A stretch of 64,000 nt of DNA from Aureobasidium sp. EXF-3400 (GCA_024195585.1 SWBL01000249.1:16563-80562), one strand, 5' to 3'. Positions 1 to 11,695 are shown, counted from the first letter of the stretch. Translations and numbers: made by a program. Notes: generated by a model from the sequence alone, not told the origin.

Positions 1-320
1 AGAGCCAGATCCGACCCTCGGTCCCCATTATTTTATCCTCATCCCATCAGTCCGTCAGTGCACATCACCGTTGTTGCCGCGTGCTGAGCCAGTGACGGCC
101 TTTAGAAGACCTCTTTATATATCTCTTGCGTCCCCCGACCTTCCCCAGCAGTCATTTGCATATCGCGTGTCCATCTCTCACCCCTCGGACCTATTCACAC
201 CTATTTCACCTTTCCTGTGGAGTATTACCTCACTCTCTGGATCAACGACATTACTGGCTCTAGCGTTAAGGCCCTTTTTACCCATTTCTGAGCGCCATCG
301 ACGCTCGACGCATATCGACC
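1..320. other. 5' flank of ammonium transporter
   Basis: Pyrimidine-rich leader or promoter before the transporter start. A 103-codon open frame at 71-382 overlaps the real first exon in another frame and looks like chance. No full HGATAR nitrogen-regulator site was seen. Confidence 0.5.
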
Positions 321-1996
321 ATGTCTTACTCCTGGGTCGGCGCACCTACCGTATTCAATGGCACCCTGCCGGAGGGTGGTGACTCCTGTGAGTTTAGACC
401 ATATTCCATTGCATCCGAGAGCAAACCTCGTCTGACCTCCTTGTAGCCACCGAGAACTTGAATCAATGGTACCAATCTGGTGACCAGGCCTACATCCTTA
501 TTGCGTCAGCAATGGTGTTAGTCATGATCCCGGGTCTCGGTTTTCTCTACTCTGGTCTGGCACGAAGAAAATCGGCTCTCAGTATGATCTGGGCCTGTAT
601 GGCATCTTGCTCGGTTATCACTTTCCAATGGTACTTCTGGGGATACTCGCTGGCTTTCTCGGACTACGCAACCAATGGCTTCATCGGTGATTTGGAGAAG
701 TTTGGTCTCATGAAGACTCTCGGTGCTCCTTCTCCTGGCTCCCCTCTCATCCCTGAACTCCTCTATGCCTTCTATCAGGTATGTATTTAACTCAACTCTA
801 CACTCCGTCAGTGTCTAACAAGATCACAGCTGCAATTCTGTGCCGTTACCGGTGCCATCGTCGTCGGTGCCGTTGCTGAACGCGGTCGCCTCATTCCGAT
901 GATGGTCTTCATCTTCTTCTGGGCTACTCTTGTCTACTGCCCCATCGCATGCTGGGTCTGGGGCGCCAATGGATGGGCCTTCAAGTGGGGCGTCCTCGAC
1001 TATGCTGGAGGTGGTCCTGTCGAAATCGGCTCGGGCATGTCTGCTCTCGCCTACTCGATGATTCTTGGAAGACGCCAGGAAAAGATGATGCTCAACTTCC
1101 GCCCACACAACGTCTCTCTCATTACTCTCGGTACCGTCTTCCTCTGGTTCGGTTGGCTGGGCTTCAACGGTGGTTCAGCTTTCGGTGCTAACCTCCGCGC
1201 TACCATGGCTTGCTGGAACTCCAACCTGACCGCTATGTTCGGTGCCATCGCTTGGGTTCTTCTCGATTGGAGACTCGCTCGTAAGTGGTCTATGGTCGGT
1301 TGGTGTTCCGGTACCATCTCTGGCCTTGTCGCTGCTACTCCCGCTTCCGGTTTCATCACTCCTTGGGCATCCGTCGTTCTTGGTATCGTCACTGGTATCG
1401 TGTGCAACTTTGCAACCAAGGTCAAGTTCTGGATTCGTATTGATGATGCTATGGATGTGTTCGCTGAGCACGGTGTTGCTGGCATGGTTGGTCTTTTCTT
1501 CAACGGCATTTTCGCTGCCTCTTACATCATTGGTCTTGACGGTGTTAACCACATCGATGGTGGATGGATTCAGCACAACTGGAAGCAGATGTACATGCAA
1601 ATCGCTTACATCGCCGCCGTCACCGCCTACTCGTTCGTCGTCAGTGCTGCCATCGCTTTCGTCATCAACAAGATCCCTGGACTCCACCTTCGTGCTTCTG
1701 AGGAGGCCGAACTTCTCGGTATGGATGATGACCAGCTCGGTGAATTCGCCTACGACTACGTTGAGGTCCGTCGTGACTACCTCGCCTGGACTCCCGCTCG
1801 CGACCAGCCTGAAACCACCGAACACCAGATTCCCCAGGGTGAGCGCCACGGCATCCCTCAACACTCGCAAATGCTTGAGGGCAAGGCTCCTAGCGAGAGC
1901 GACAGTCAAGGAAACGAGCACACCGGTATCGGTGGTGACCGTCACGCCGTCGCTTACGAAAAGGCGGAACGTGAACGGGGCACCTTGGAGGGTTAG
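321..1996 (+). CDS. MEP/Amt ammonium transporter
   Basis: Plasma-membrane ammonium permease of the Amt/MEP/Rh family, moving ammonium into the cell for nitrogen nutrition. Three exons: 321-387, 447-778 and 830-1996, 521 aa in total. The 388-446 and 779-829 introns have GT-AG ends. The protein has many hydrophobic segments. It begins with a short extracellular tail and the family motif WYQSGDQAYILIASAMV. The twin-His pore region is visible as NFRPHNVSL and AEHGVAGMVG. A cytosolic C-terminal region includes ELLGMDDDQLGEFAYDYV, the part that couples subunits in fungal MEP proteins, then a hydrophilic tail of about 75 residues. Length fits the family (about 480-530 aa). I did not assign it to the Mep1, Mep2 or Mep3 class; a sensing role like that of Mep2 is possible but not shown. 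Confidence 0.93.
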
Positions 1997-2952
1997 ACGC
2001 CTTTTTGTGCCTGTCCACCCTTTAACGAACATGTCTGGATTCTGTTTATTTTTCTACACCCAAGTCTTGTTGTTCGGAGTTTGAACAAAAGTCTGCGTTC
2101 ATTAGGCCGACGCTGGTCCTCGGTGCACATTTGCTTTACGATTCTCTTTTTTTTTTTTCTTTTTTCTTTTTTGGGAGCGGGAAGAAATCTGGGATATTTT
2201 GCGCGATACCACCACCACCATTCTTGTTTGATTCATTTTCTACATGTAAATCTCTTTATACTTTTGATCTACTATTCCCGATGGGTAATATATCACGTTT
2301 CTGATCAACTTTGTTGTCCATTTTTCTCTGAAATGATCCGAGTTTTCACTCTATGCTTTTACCGAAATCTCTGTGCAACTGGTCTTCCTACCGAGTAGTA
2401 GATTGTAACTCTCAGTCGCGCTCCGACGACTGCAGCTTGTTTTCAACCGTAATATCGCATCCCTCATAGCTTCGCTCAAGTGCGACGTGCTATCGTGCTA
2501 GCTTTGAAAGCCCGTCTGACAGTGAGATAGATGCGTTACAAGTTCCTCAGCACCTTCACCACCACATGATCGAGTCTCTCACAGTGGTGATGCGATCATC
2601 GGTATACCAAAGGTGGATCGTGCATCTGCCGAACTCATGTTTTTATCAATCTGAAGTGTTTGATTGGACAAAGCGGTCCGCCACAGAGCCGCAAGCCCCG
2701 CTTGTCAAAGCTAGCTCAACTCCGAATAGGGTAGGTACGGCGGTCTGGTACTATCAAGGTCATCAAGATCGTGATAGCTTCTGCCTGTCAGCACGTAAAA
2801 GCCCGTGTTTGGATATGTAAGCCGGGTGTCTTCTCCTACAATCAAGACTTTCCTACTCTTGTTCCTGAGACACAACTATCTATTGTTATTCTCTCCTTCC
2901 CCTTCGGACTTTCGGAGTTGCACAACGCTAGAGTAGAAAGATCAGCACAAAG
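1997..2952. other. Intergenic, no gene seen
   Basis: Contains the transporter 3' UTR with a poly-T/pyrimidine run near 2145-2170 and the 5' flank of the cytochrome b561 gene. The open frames here show no motifs. Confidence 0.5.
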
Positions 2953-3792
2953 ATGTCGGAATATGAGACTCAGAGACCTGGTATGGGCGAGCAGGAGCCT
3001 CTGCTCGGAAGACCTGGTGATGCGTCGCAGCAGGACGGACTTCCGCTATACCACAACCTTGTCATCGGTATGGTTTGCCTCGCAGTGGATCTATGCAAGC
3101 CAACAATACTAACACAGACCTCACAGGCACTGGAGCAGTTGCACAGGCTGGATCCTGGATTCTTGTAGCCATCGTCTGGGGCGCAGTATTCTCCAACCCC
3201 GTCATTCTGTTCTCGGCGCATCCTGTAAGGCTTGTCGACCCGAATACGCACAAAGGCTATGCTAATGCAAATGTTTCTGCAGTTGCTCAACTCGGCCGCA
3301 ATCCTGTTGTTCACCCAGGGTGTCCTTATTCTCCAACCCACGCACACACCGAAGCAAAAGAAGCACGGCACTTGGGCTCACGCAGGACTCAACGACCTCG
3401 CCCTCTCCTGCGCTATTGCCGGACTCGTTGTGATCGAGTACAACAAGATTGCCCACAATGGCACACACTTTGTGTCACCTCACGCAATCATGGGCCTGAT
3501 CACATATATCCTCATCCTCATTCAGGCTCTTGTTGGCTTCACGCAGTACTTCGTGCCGCAGATCTACGGCGGCGAGGAGAATGCGAAGAAGCTGTACAAG
3601 TATCACCGTGTAAGCGGCTACATCATCTTCTTGATGCTGCTTGCGACCGTGGCAGCTGCGACGCAGACGGACTACAACAAGAATGTTCTTGAAATCAAGC
3701 TGTGGGCTGTGCTTGTCGCAGCTGCCATTACCTTGATTGGAGTCTTGCCTAGAGTCAAGAAGCAGAAGTTTGGCTGGTTGGCGGGACAGTAA
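2953..3792 (+). CDS. Cytochrome b561-domain membrane protein
   Basis: Probable transmembrane b-type haem protein that moves electrons across a membrane, of the CYB561D2-like group; donor and location are unknown. Exons 2953-3067, 3127-3224 and 3283-3792 give 240 aa. The start has an acidic, hydrophilic N-tail with a di-leucine-like EPLLGRP. After it come about five or six hydrophobic helices. Candidate haem-ligand histidines lie in FSAHP, HGTWAHAGLNDLAL, FVSPHAIMGL and YKYHRVSGYI, spaced as expected for helix-paired ligands. The protein ends in a basic cytosolic tail (RVKKQKFGWLAGQ). No DOMON domain precedes the b561 core. The assignment rests on histidine spacing and hydrophobicity rather than a full alignment. 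Confidence 0.8.
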
Positions 3793-4683
3793 AGATTTTG
3801 CAGACAAAGTTTGGCAAGGTGGTGAACGAGAAGGGTCTTTGAAAGGACAAAGATAGTGTCGGGATAAGATCAGGGGAACAGGTGGAGAAGCACGCACAGA
3901 GGTATACATATAAGTGGAGCTGAGGATGGCCACCAAAAAGGGGACCCGAACAAAAATGCAGCCCTGGTGGAGCTGTGGTTGATGCACGATGGCGCGAGGC
4001 TGAGTGACAACTGAGCGAACCTTCTTTGATACATGTACGCGTTGCTCACAAATTGACGATAGCATGTCCGTATGACCCAGAATCTGATGATGGAAATGCA
4101 GAAAATCAGCAGCCAGCAGGCGGCCGTTGTTCGCATAGACGGTACTAGAATGCAGCAAGCCGCAGGTAAGTGCATGTAACGGGGGTTGGATTTCGAGTTA
4201 GGTTCAGGATAGCGGGCGTTGCACAGCGGTTTTGGTCAGGGGTATCGGATCTGCGGTGAGGCCTCGGGCGGGACAGAGGGTTGCTGCACATATAAACCCC
4301 AAGACCCGGAATAGACGAAGAGGGCAACAGTAAATTGATCGCATCGACGCAGATTCCAGACGAGAGCAAAAAGCAGGTTGTTGCAATTGGACAATTTCGG
4401 CACAGGCTTCTCCAGACGTCGGGGCTCTCCAAACGGCCAGTGCTTCACCAAGGGACTCTTGTGTTGATCTCTCTCGAGCGGCGCATACGTACTGGTTGCT
4501 CGCCTTGCCAATTTTCTTGAGTTCAGCAGATTTTCTGGGCTGAGACTTAAGGAAGCGCATGAGCAGCACACGCGTATGCGAGTGAGCAGAGGAGCATCGA
4601 GGGCGGTCGATTGACTGCAGCCAAAAAAGGACGATTATATCTACGAAACAAGCCCGTCGGCAGGGGCAGCCAAGAATACGACC
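3793..4683. other. Intergenic, no gene seen
   Basis: 3' flank of the b561 gene and 5' flank of the TBC gene. A 318-codon minus-strand frame (4204-5160) runs into the TBC coding region and has no family motifs, so I treat it as a shadow. Confidence 0.5.
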
Positions 4684-6975
4684 ATGGCCATGGATGAAAC
4701 AACAACCCTCCACACGTCTGCCTCTAAAAGCGACCTCAAGCGCGATTCTGGCATCGCAAAACCCACCGCCAGCAATGTCGCTGCTTCTAAACTGACTCTT
4801 GCCCCGAGTGCGAGCGTGCCGTCGATCATTGTCCACGATGCCATCGCCGCTTCGACCAAATCCAAACAAAGTCCTCCTTCCCTTTTGCGACCCAAGTCCA
4901 AGCCCGTCGACGAAGACAGCGACGCCGACCTCGACCATCAGCCACTCTCGACCAATTCCCATTCTCGCATCCGCTCTTTTCACCCCATAGACATGGACAT
5001 CCCTACCACCACCGACGACTTTGCCGACCTCACGTCGCCCGACTCGCTCAAGTTTTCGACACGCGGTAGCATCCTGTTGAATTCGAAGAAACTGGCAAAG
5101 ATGATGCGAGCCCATGACGGCGATATGACCGATGGCGATGTCACCGACAACGACTTCCACACGGCTCCTAATTCGCCCACTTTCTCACCGCCCATGCAAG
5201 CCCCGCCGTCTCCCCCACTGTCGCCCACTCCGTCATCCCCGAAACAAAATCCGAAGCGCCTGACAGCTGGCCCTCGCGTTCCGAGCGTACACATGCTGAA
5301 TGCCGTTCTTGATGGTCGTCGCGTGCTGTCGGCTGAAGAGAGGACCTTCTCGCAAAAAGTGAGGTCCATGTACAAGTATGGCGACGAGAGGGCTGCTGAA
5401 TGGACCGCCGCTGGCGATATCCAACGAGAAGACACTCCCGAACCACCTACTCCTTCGCGCTCCCTTACCAACCCTCGCCGAAGGCCCGTCACCAGTCGAA
5501 GTGCGAGGCCCATGGATTTCCACGATCGCTTCAGCTTTATTCAGAATGAGCACGAATGTGCTGGTGGTGTTGAAGACTGGGAAGATCTCTCTGGCAAAGA
5601 TGTTGATCGCTATGGCTTCATCAACCCGACCAAATTCATCTCTACCGAAGGTTCGCAAACTTCATCTGTGAAGCCTAGTCTTCAGCGTGTCACCACATCA
5701 CTTCAGCTCTTATCCAGCAGTCCGCGCAGGCGCAGAGGCTTGATTAGAGGTCCTTCTAATGCCAGATCCTCGCGCTCTCTACCGCCTCCTACTCGCACCA
5801 ACACTCGCACCACCGTCGCTTCGTCTCCCTCTGCCCATGCTGCCTCCGTATACTCCTTCCAATCCAGCCATTCACAACATCGTTCTCACAACCCTTTCCG
5901 ATCTCGCGACCGCCGTTTGCTTGATGAAGCGAGCGATATGCTCACATTGCCCGCCTGTCTCGATAATCTCGCCGAAGAGGATGCGCATGAAACCTTCTTG
6001 AGAAGGCGCGAAGTCCAACGCGAGGAAAAGTGGCGGAGGATGGCTCGTCTGATGCCCCATGGCGCAAGAGGAGGCGGTATGAATTTCGAATTCGATGTCA
6101 CGGATCCGAAACTTGTGGCGCGCACTTGGAAGGGTGTGCCTGACAAATGGCGCGCAACCGCATGGCATGCATTCTTGTCTGCATCCGCCAAGCGCAGAGG
6201 AGGGTGTCAGACTGACGAAGAGCTTATCGAGATCTTCCACGAACTGCAGGAAGAAAGCTCTGCCGATGATGTACAGATTGATGTCGATGTTCCTAGAACG
6301 ATCAGCATGCACATCATGTTCCGTCGCAGGTACCGAGGTGGCCAGCGCCTACTGTTTCGTGTCCTCCACGCCATCTCTGTACACTTCCCTTCCACTGGAT
6401 ACGTCCAAGGCATGGCTTCGCTAGCCGCGACTTTACTCTGCTACTACGATGAAGAACACACTTTCATTATGCTCGTACGCATGTGGGAGCTGCGCGGACT
6501 CAAAGTACTCTACGAACATGGCTTTTCAGGTCTCATGACAACGCTCAAGGAGTTTGAGACCGACTGGCTGGCTAATGACCAAGACCTCAAGGCCAAACTT
6601 GACGACTTTGGCATCGACGCCATGACATATGGTACCAAATGGTATCTCACACTCTTCAACCTCAGCATGCCCTTTCCAGCACAGCTACGCGTCTGGGACG
6701 TGTTTATGCTGTTGGGCGATGCTGATTTCCCTGGCAATCCACCACCTACTCGTGAAAGCAAATCTACTTTCGATGGCGCCGATCTTAGTGTTCTGCACGC
6801 CACCAGTGCTGCATTGGTCGATGCCACTAAGTCTCTCATTGTCGAAGGCGACTTCGAGAACGCAATGAAGGTGCTCACTAGTTGGGTACCAGTGCGAGAC
6901 GAAGACATGCTGATGCGTGTCGCAAAAGCCGAGTGGAAGATCCACATGAAGAACCGGAGACACGCCTCTGCTTGA
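4684..6975 (+). CDS. TBC-domain Rab GTPase-activating protein
   Basis: Likely GAP that stimulates GTP hydrolysis by a Rab in vesicle traffic. Single exon, 763 aa. Residues 1-470 are low-complexity, Ser/Pro/Thr-rich and probably disordered. The TBC domain occupies about 475-740, starting with GVPDKWRATAWHAFL. The dual-finger catalytic residues are present: R538 in IDVDVPRT (IxxDxxR) and Q575 in GYVQGM. Downstream segments such as WYLTLFNLSMPFPAQLRVWDVF match the second TBC motif set. A non-consensus insertion rich in Ser/Ala (DLSVLHATSAALVDA) precedes the last helices. The start was chosen as the first ATG of the open frame. The target Rab cannot be read from the sequence. Confidence 0.92.
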   Translation: MAMDETTTLHTSASKSDLKRDSGIAKPTASNVAASKLTLAPSASVPSIIVHDAIAASTKSKQSPPSLLRPKSKPVDEDSDADLDHQPLSTNSHSRIRSFHPIDMDIPTTTDDFADLTSPDSLKFSTRGSILLNSKKLAKMMRAHDGDMTDGDVTDNDFHTAPNSPTFSPPMQAPPSPPLSPTPSSPKQNPKRLTAGPRVPSVHMLNAVLDGRRVLSAEERTFSQKVRSMYKYGDERAAEWTAAGDIQREDTPEPPTPSRSLTNPRRRPVTSRSARPMDFHDRFSFIQNEHECAGGVEDWEDLSGKDVDRYGFINPTKFISTEGSQTSSVKPSLQRVTTSLQLLSSSPRRRRGLIRGPSNARSSRSLPPPTRTNTRTTVASSPSAHAASVYSFQSSHSQHRSHNPFRSRDRRLLDEASDMLTLPACLDNLAEEDAHETFLRRREVQREEKWRRMARLMPHGARGGGMNFEFDVTDPKLVARTWKGVPDKWRATAWHAFLSASAKRRGGCQTDEELIEIFHELQEESSADDVQIDVDVPRTISMHIMFRRRYRGGQRLLFRVLHAISVHFPSTGYVQGMASLAATLLCYYDEEHTFIMLVRMWELRGLKVLYEHGFSGLMTTLKEFETDWLANDQDLKAKLDDFGIDAMTYGTKWYLTLFNLSMPFPAQLRVWDVFMLLGDADFPGNPPPTRESKSTFDGADLSVLHATSAALVDATKSLIVEGDFENAMKVLTSWVPVRDEDMLMRVAKAEWKIHMKNRRHASA

Positions 6976-8325
6976 TCTCACTCCCTGACTACTTTTTCTG
7001 AAAAGTCCCGTTTGTTTTCGATTCCGTCTTTTTGCCTTTCCTCCATATACCCCCTTCGCGACGCATAGAGAGCGTCGCGTTCCTTGCTATACCTCTCCTT
7101 TTTCTCTTGTCAACCACCTACAGATACCTACTTACGCATCCTGCGCATCTCTTTTTGCATTGATCTTTCTCTTTTGTTTTTCGGAATCCATGTTCTATAT
7201 GGGTAGAACTTCCGTCTCTCTTGTCTTTTCTTATCAGCGACAACCCCGTGGCGGTGTATTATTTGTCCTTTTTGGTTTTCGGTTCTGTAATGTTAGTATT
7301 TGGGCATTATTGCAGAGAGGACTTTTTTGGCGGTTTAGGGATTGATTGGGTTGTTTTCTGGAGATATACCCCCTTTCGAGTGTTTTCTTTTTTCTTTCGA
7401 ATCTGAGGAATTGTATTGACCATTCGGAATCTTGATTGTTCTCTGTGCTTGTGACTTCTGTTCTTGCCGAGTCGTTTGATTGTGTCTTTGGTCTTGATTG
7501 GATTCTGTCTGAGCAGGTCTGGCTTTGGAGCGCTTCGAGCGCCTTGTCCCAGGCATTTTGCAAGTTTTTGGCCCAAGCGAGACAAGACAAGAACTCCCAA
7601 CCTCCTCTGCCTCTTGGCCACTTTCACCGGTCTTGACAGTTGCACACAACGAGTTGGTTATTCCATACACTTTGTGATGCTAGAATTGGTTTCTAGAATA
7701 TCTGTCCGACATCTTCGACTGTAAAGATGCAAGACTTTGACACAGGTAAACATTTCATTCGACTGAAAAGCAGTGCGAGTAACAGTGATTGATGCACATC
7801 CTTTTTCCTTGACCGTGCCACTGGTGCTCTCCCAGCCCAACCACCTCATATTCTTGACCTTGTTTTTTCTTTGTTCCTGCAGGGCTTAGTAGGTTGCGTG
7901 ATTGCACTCGTAGTGCATGGATTTGTATCTGCATTCTCTTTCTTTTCTCTTCTTTCCCATATACAAATCTTTCCGCTTTTGTTTCGCGTCGTTGGGGCAA
8001 TAATTGGGCTGCAGTGCATTTTGTTATTCGGGTATCATTTATCTGGGACATCACTATTCGAGCATCTTGGACATTTCGCGTCAAAAACACTTTCACTATC
8101 AAAGAACCAAGGCAAACAAGCACTGAGCAAACCATCGTCACGATCTCGACTTTTTCAAGATTTGGGGATTTCGTGGAGTGTGGACTCGAAGTTGACTTTA
8201 CTTGTTCGCCGCCTTCCCTTGCAAACATCGCAGACTTGGAAAATAGTCCACAAACCTGCGGCTCAAAACGAACAAGATTATCAAAACGCACACACATACC
8301 ACCAACCAAATCCCACACAAAAATA
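6976..8325. other. Long intergenic, pyrimidine-rich
   Basis: 3' UTR of the TBC gene followed by the promoter or leader of the Cys-rich secreted protein gene. Strongly T/C-rich on the + strand between about 7000 and 7500. Open frames on both strands lack motifs. The frame of the next gene stays open back to 7894 but encodes no signal peptide there. Confidence 0.45.
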
Positions 8326-8991
8326 ATGACTCGCCGGTTCTTCTTTCTCGCCACCTTTTTGTTTCTCACAACTTGTCTCGCCCAAAGCCTCAATAATGTC
8401 ACCTCAGACCAAACCCTCAATGTTGTCACCTCGGATCAAACCCTCACCCCACGCTCCAACTCTTACGGCTGGTCCCCCGCCGTGCTTCTCCAATCCTCTA
8501 GCGGAATCTGCCCTCTCTACGCATTCATAAACTGCCAATCCATCAGCGGGCCAAACTATTGCTGTGGATCAAACACCTACTGCGCGTACGGAGGTCCGGA
8601 AAACCACATTGGTTGCTGTGCAGACAATGCTGTTTGCGAAGGTGAACCAGAGGTTCCGTATACGACTGTGTATGTACCTAGTGCCACGGCGACGACGTGG
8701 TGGACAGCCTCGGGAGGAGTAACGCAGACGGGATTGGTGGGGCCTGTGCAGACTGTTACGACGACCACTACGGCGACGAACACGGAGTATGTGACGGGTG
8801 CGCCGAAGAGTATTTGCAGTACTCTGTATGCGAAAGGGGATAACTTGCCTACCACGGCTGCGGCGCCTTGTGGGCTTGTGCTTGTGTTGAATGGAGCGCC
8901 AGGCAGAGGTGGAGATGGAGTTGGTCTTGCTGCTGGACTTGCTTTGATCAATGGGCTTGTGGCTGCTTTGGGCTGGACGGGGTTGTTGTGA
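8326..8991 (+). CDS. Small Cys-rich secreted/GPI-type protein
   Basis: Function not recognised. 221 aa. It starts with a clear signal peptide (MTRRFFFLATFLFLTTCLAQS), which is why this ATG was preferred over the in-frame extension to 7894. Two near-copies of a VTSDQTL motif follow. A Cys-rich module covers about residues 60-105, with the pairs NYCCGSNTYC and IGCCADNAVC. Then comes a Thr/Val-rich stretch and a hydrophobic C-terminus (GVGLAAGLALINGLVAALG) preceded by small residues. This is the layout of a GPI-anchored wall or membrane protein. I know of similar fungal proteins annotated only as hypothetical. It is not a CFEM or hydrophobin by cysteine spacing. Confidence 0.75.
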   Translation: MTRRFFFLATFLFLTTCLAQSLNNVTSDQTLNVVTSDQTLTPRSNSYGWSPAVLLQSSSGICPLYAFINCQSISGPNYCCGSNTYCAYGGPENHIGCCADNAVCEGEPEVPYTTVYVPSATATTWWTASGGVTQTGLVGPVQTVTTTTTATNTEYVTGAPKSICSTLYAKGDNLPTTAAAPCGLVLVLNGAPGRGGDGVGLAAGLALINGLVAALGWTGLL

Positions 8992-9534
8992 TGATTTCCC
9001 CTCTTCGTACTCGGTAGATACAATCTCATTGCCTCCTGCAAGCGCCTTGATGCTATTGAGATGGAGGCTGCATGCAAGATTCTCGCGGTTATTATCCAGC
9101 CGAGAGTTTTGGCTTACACTGCATTCGCTCTCGGAAAAGAATTCCACATTCTGAAATCACATATGTTTGTGCTGAGGTTGTATAATTCAGAGCTACGACC
9201 ACAATAGTGTTCGCCAGGCTGAACGCATTGCCGTTTCTACTTGTATATCTTGCTGATGAGAAAAAATTCATACTGCTTGTGCCAAACATGCCAGACTTCT
9301 TTGCATTACGAACGATCTATGTAAGCCTTTGATTCCGTGGAAGTATCAGGCAGGTGGTTTGGCATAGCTATCCTTATCCGCTCATCTTAGAGTATTTAGA
9401 TGGGAAGGATCACTGGGATTAGGCCCTGGCATCTCGGACACCGCCCACTGCGATATCTTGGTGTATTGGACTGCATCCAGACCATATCTAGGCACGTCCT
9501 CAGTCCACATCGTCGTGTTGAAGTAACTATAAAT
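8992..9534. other. Intergenic between convergent genes
   Basis: 3' flanks of the Cys-rich protein gene (+) and the HExxH gene (-). Nothing else seen. Confidence 0.5.
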
Positions 9535-10917
9535 CTATTGTTGCGCCAACGGATAATAGACACAAGGCGACTCGAAATCCTTCTTAGAGCCTTTGACCAA
9601 ATGTCTCTTGCTTGCATCACCGGGCATAGCCCACTGATGAGGCTTTTCGGTGAAATGAATGCCGAAAGGTGCATATACACTTACTCGCATCAATTGCTCT
9701 GGGTCCCCTCTTCTCAGGTCGGTGAAGTTGCTGCCATGAGCGACTGCTCCAAAGACATGGCGTTCCATAGCCCAACCGAACTCGCCGTCTCGAGAGTCTC
9801 CAACCCAGGGCTCCGTAGGCAAGTCGAGATCTGGGATTGCAAAGTATGCGAAACAAAAGGCGTGGGCAAATTCGTGTAGCAAAATGCCTGCGAACAATAC
9901 AGTGGTGCGCAATTGGGCTGATTCGAGATTGTTCGAGAGCCCTGAAGGCTTGCGGCTAGTCGGTACACCGGCTTTGGCGAGTATGCCGTTGAAGAAGTCT
10001 TGATATTCGCTGGTTTCGTCTTTACTCTGATACTGCATCAAAGCTTCGCAGTATACGCGGGACATGGAGATCTTAGTCCGGTAAGTATGACTAAGTGAAT
10101 CGTCAGTAGTGGTCTTGAATAACATCACGGTTGGAACTTGCGGGCCCGAGGCGAAGGCTTTGAGTGCACCTGTCTTGCCGAAAGCAGGGATAGCAGCCAT
10201 TTTCGCAGTATCTTCCCACTGGAAACTGGTCCATTGTCGCATATCACAGATCTTGTGGAAGGTTGATAGCTGCTCGGCCTCCGTCAGCGTGATTGGAACT
10301 TGAAACTTCCTACACGTCTTGAAATTTGGGTCCTGGAAAGTGATATGGTCTGAAGTGTTCAAGAGGGCATGAAAGAGACATAGTGTAGTAGGGTCGTCGA
10401 GCAACGCACTCGCTAGAAGAAAAGCTGGTCTGAGAGTGTCGTATTCGGAGTCGGTAATGTTGCGCCACATGTCTTTTCTGAATATCGGGTGGATGGGATC
10501 GTCTCGCCAACCTGAAGGCCTCTTGTCGAAGAATCGACCTTTGGGGTCCCCGAATGCGTTTCGAACATCCACCTCAAGATTGATGAATCCAGCTTTCTCT
10601 AGAACTTGAAGACCCCACTTCGTAGTTATCGGATCCCAGGATACCCATTGGTTTGCAGGGCCCAGCATATATTGAACATCCCAATCGTCTGCGGAAAACT
10701 TGCCATTCCGTGTTGGATCACTGAAGTTGAACATGCGGGTTTCAAACCCTTCTCCCCAAAGGTCGTCTCTCGCACCAAAGTGATACGCATGTCTTGCCCA
10801 ATCTGGATGTTGTCCGTTGCTGAGCTTGTCCGGCAAGGGAGGTGGATACAGGACACCATAGGGAAGAATTGGTGGCGAGGGCTCAACACCGCTCATCTCG
10901 ATGTCTGCGTCGCCCAT
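9535..10917 (-). CDS. HExxH putative metallopeptidase, uncharacterised (copy A)
   Basis: Unrecognised family, 460 aa, no intron. The frame opens at 11112, but the ATG at 10917 was preferred because it gives an acidic N-terminus (MGDADIEMSGVEPSP), like the paralogue at 26486-27950, and almost the same length. The zinc-protease signature HEFAH is at residues 348-352, followed by E379 in DGEFGWAME, a candidate third zinc ligand or structural Glu. Other parts shared with the paralogue are IHPIFRKDMW near 142, a hydrophobic helix ending DDPTTLCLFHAL, and LTEAEQL near 211. There is no signal peptide or membrane segment, so it is probably intracellular. Peptidase activity is inferred from HExxH alone; such motifs also occur by chance or in dead enzymes. 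Confidence 0.75.
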   Translation of the reverse strand: MGDADIEMSGVEPSPPILPYGVLYPPPLPDKLSNGQHPDWARHAYHFGARDDLWGEGFETRMFNFSDPTRNGKFSADDWDVQYMLGPANQWVSWDPITTKWGLQVLEKAGFINLEVDVRNAFGDPKGRFFDKRPSGWRDDPIHPIFRKDMWRNITDSEYDTLRPAFLLASALLDDPTTLCLFHALLNTSDHITFQDPNFKTCRKFQVPITLTEAEQLSTFHKICDMRQWTSFQWEDTAKMAAIPAFGKTGALKAFASGPQVPTVMLFKTTTDDSLSHTYRTKISMSRVYCEALMQYQSKDETSEYQDFFNGILAKAGVPTSRKPSGLSNNLESAQLRTTVLFAGILLHEFAHAFCFAYFAIPDLDLPTEPWVGDSRDGEFGWAMERHVFGAVAHGSNFTDLRRGDPEQLMRVSVYAPFGIHFTEKPHQWAMPGDASKRHLVKGSKKDFESPCVYYPLAQQ

Positions 10918-11695
10918 TCTGTCGTTGTTTTGAAGTGCTATAGTCAAGACACAATAGTGTTGAGTTCGGTCATAAGAACAATGGAAGGAAAGCTTGCTCT
11001 TGTACCAGAGCGAGTTCGACCGGATGCGGGTGGGTAACAGCACAAAGAAACAAGACTTGAGGTTCTGCTCCATGAAAGCGGCCGACAGCAAATTGAATGA
11101 AAACCGAGCCATCGCTGAGTCGTTTCCTCGCCAGTCGATGTCATCGCGAGGTGATGGTTGAATGTTGGCGGCTTGGGATATGGGCGGTGGAATGCAGTTG
11201 TGCTTGTCGGTCCGAGGTCTGCAGTTCTATTGTTCAATGATGGTTGCACCCTAATTCAGTGTAGTAGACAACGTTGATGATGTGAATATGGTGGTCAACA
11301 GAACTGGCTTTGTAGATGAGCTTCGTGCCTTCCGAGTTACCCTGCTTGTGGAAAAGCTTGCGCGATTGATCGTTTTGGGAGGAAGTTGCTTCTGAGAATT
11401 CTGTACCTGCTCTGTAAGTTTGACTATGTTTAAGTCCAAATCGCGACACCACTACACATGCTATGCAAGATTCAAGAATGTTACAGAACGCATGAAAATC
11501 GAGATTTTATTGATCTGTAACCGTCTAGTAGGAGCAAAGAGCGTTCAAGATGTAAGTAGGGGTATGTTGTGAAAGAACCAGGTGACCTCTCCTATGAGGC
11601 CCAAAATATGTACAGTTCAAGAAGCAAAGACGCTAAAACTCCGGTAATGCAAAAAGTTCATGGTCGTCTAGGAGCGAGGGTTCGAGCGAAAAATC
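10918..11695. other. Intergenic, no gene seen
   Basis: Upstream region of HExxH copy A and 3' flank of ISA1. The HExxH frame stays open to 11112, but those 65 residues have no match in the paralogue. Confidence 0.45.

Noticed and set aside
1175..2032. 285-codon minus-strand frame opposite the ammonium transporter
   Set aside because: It is the antisense of a gene with strong family motifs; the translated product is low in complexity and shows no domain.
4204..5160. 318-codon minus-strand frame
   Set aside because: Overlaps the TBC gene N-terminus; no motif and no splice support, so a shadow.
10918..11112. In-frame N-terminal extension of HExxH copy A
   Set aside because: Not matched by the paralogue, which starts acidic at the equivalent position.
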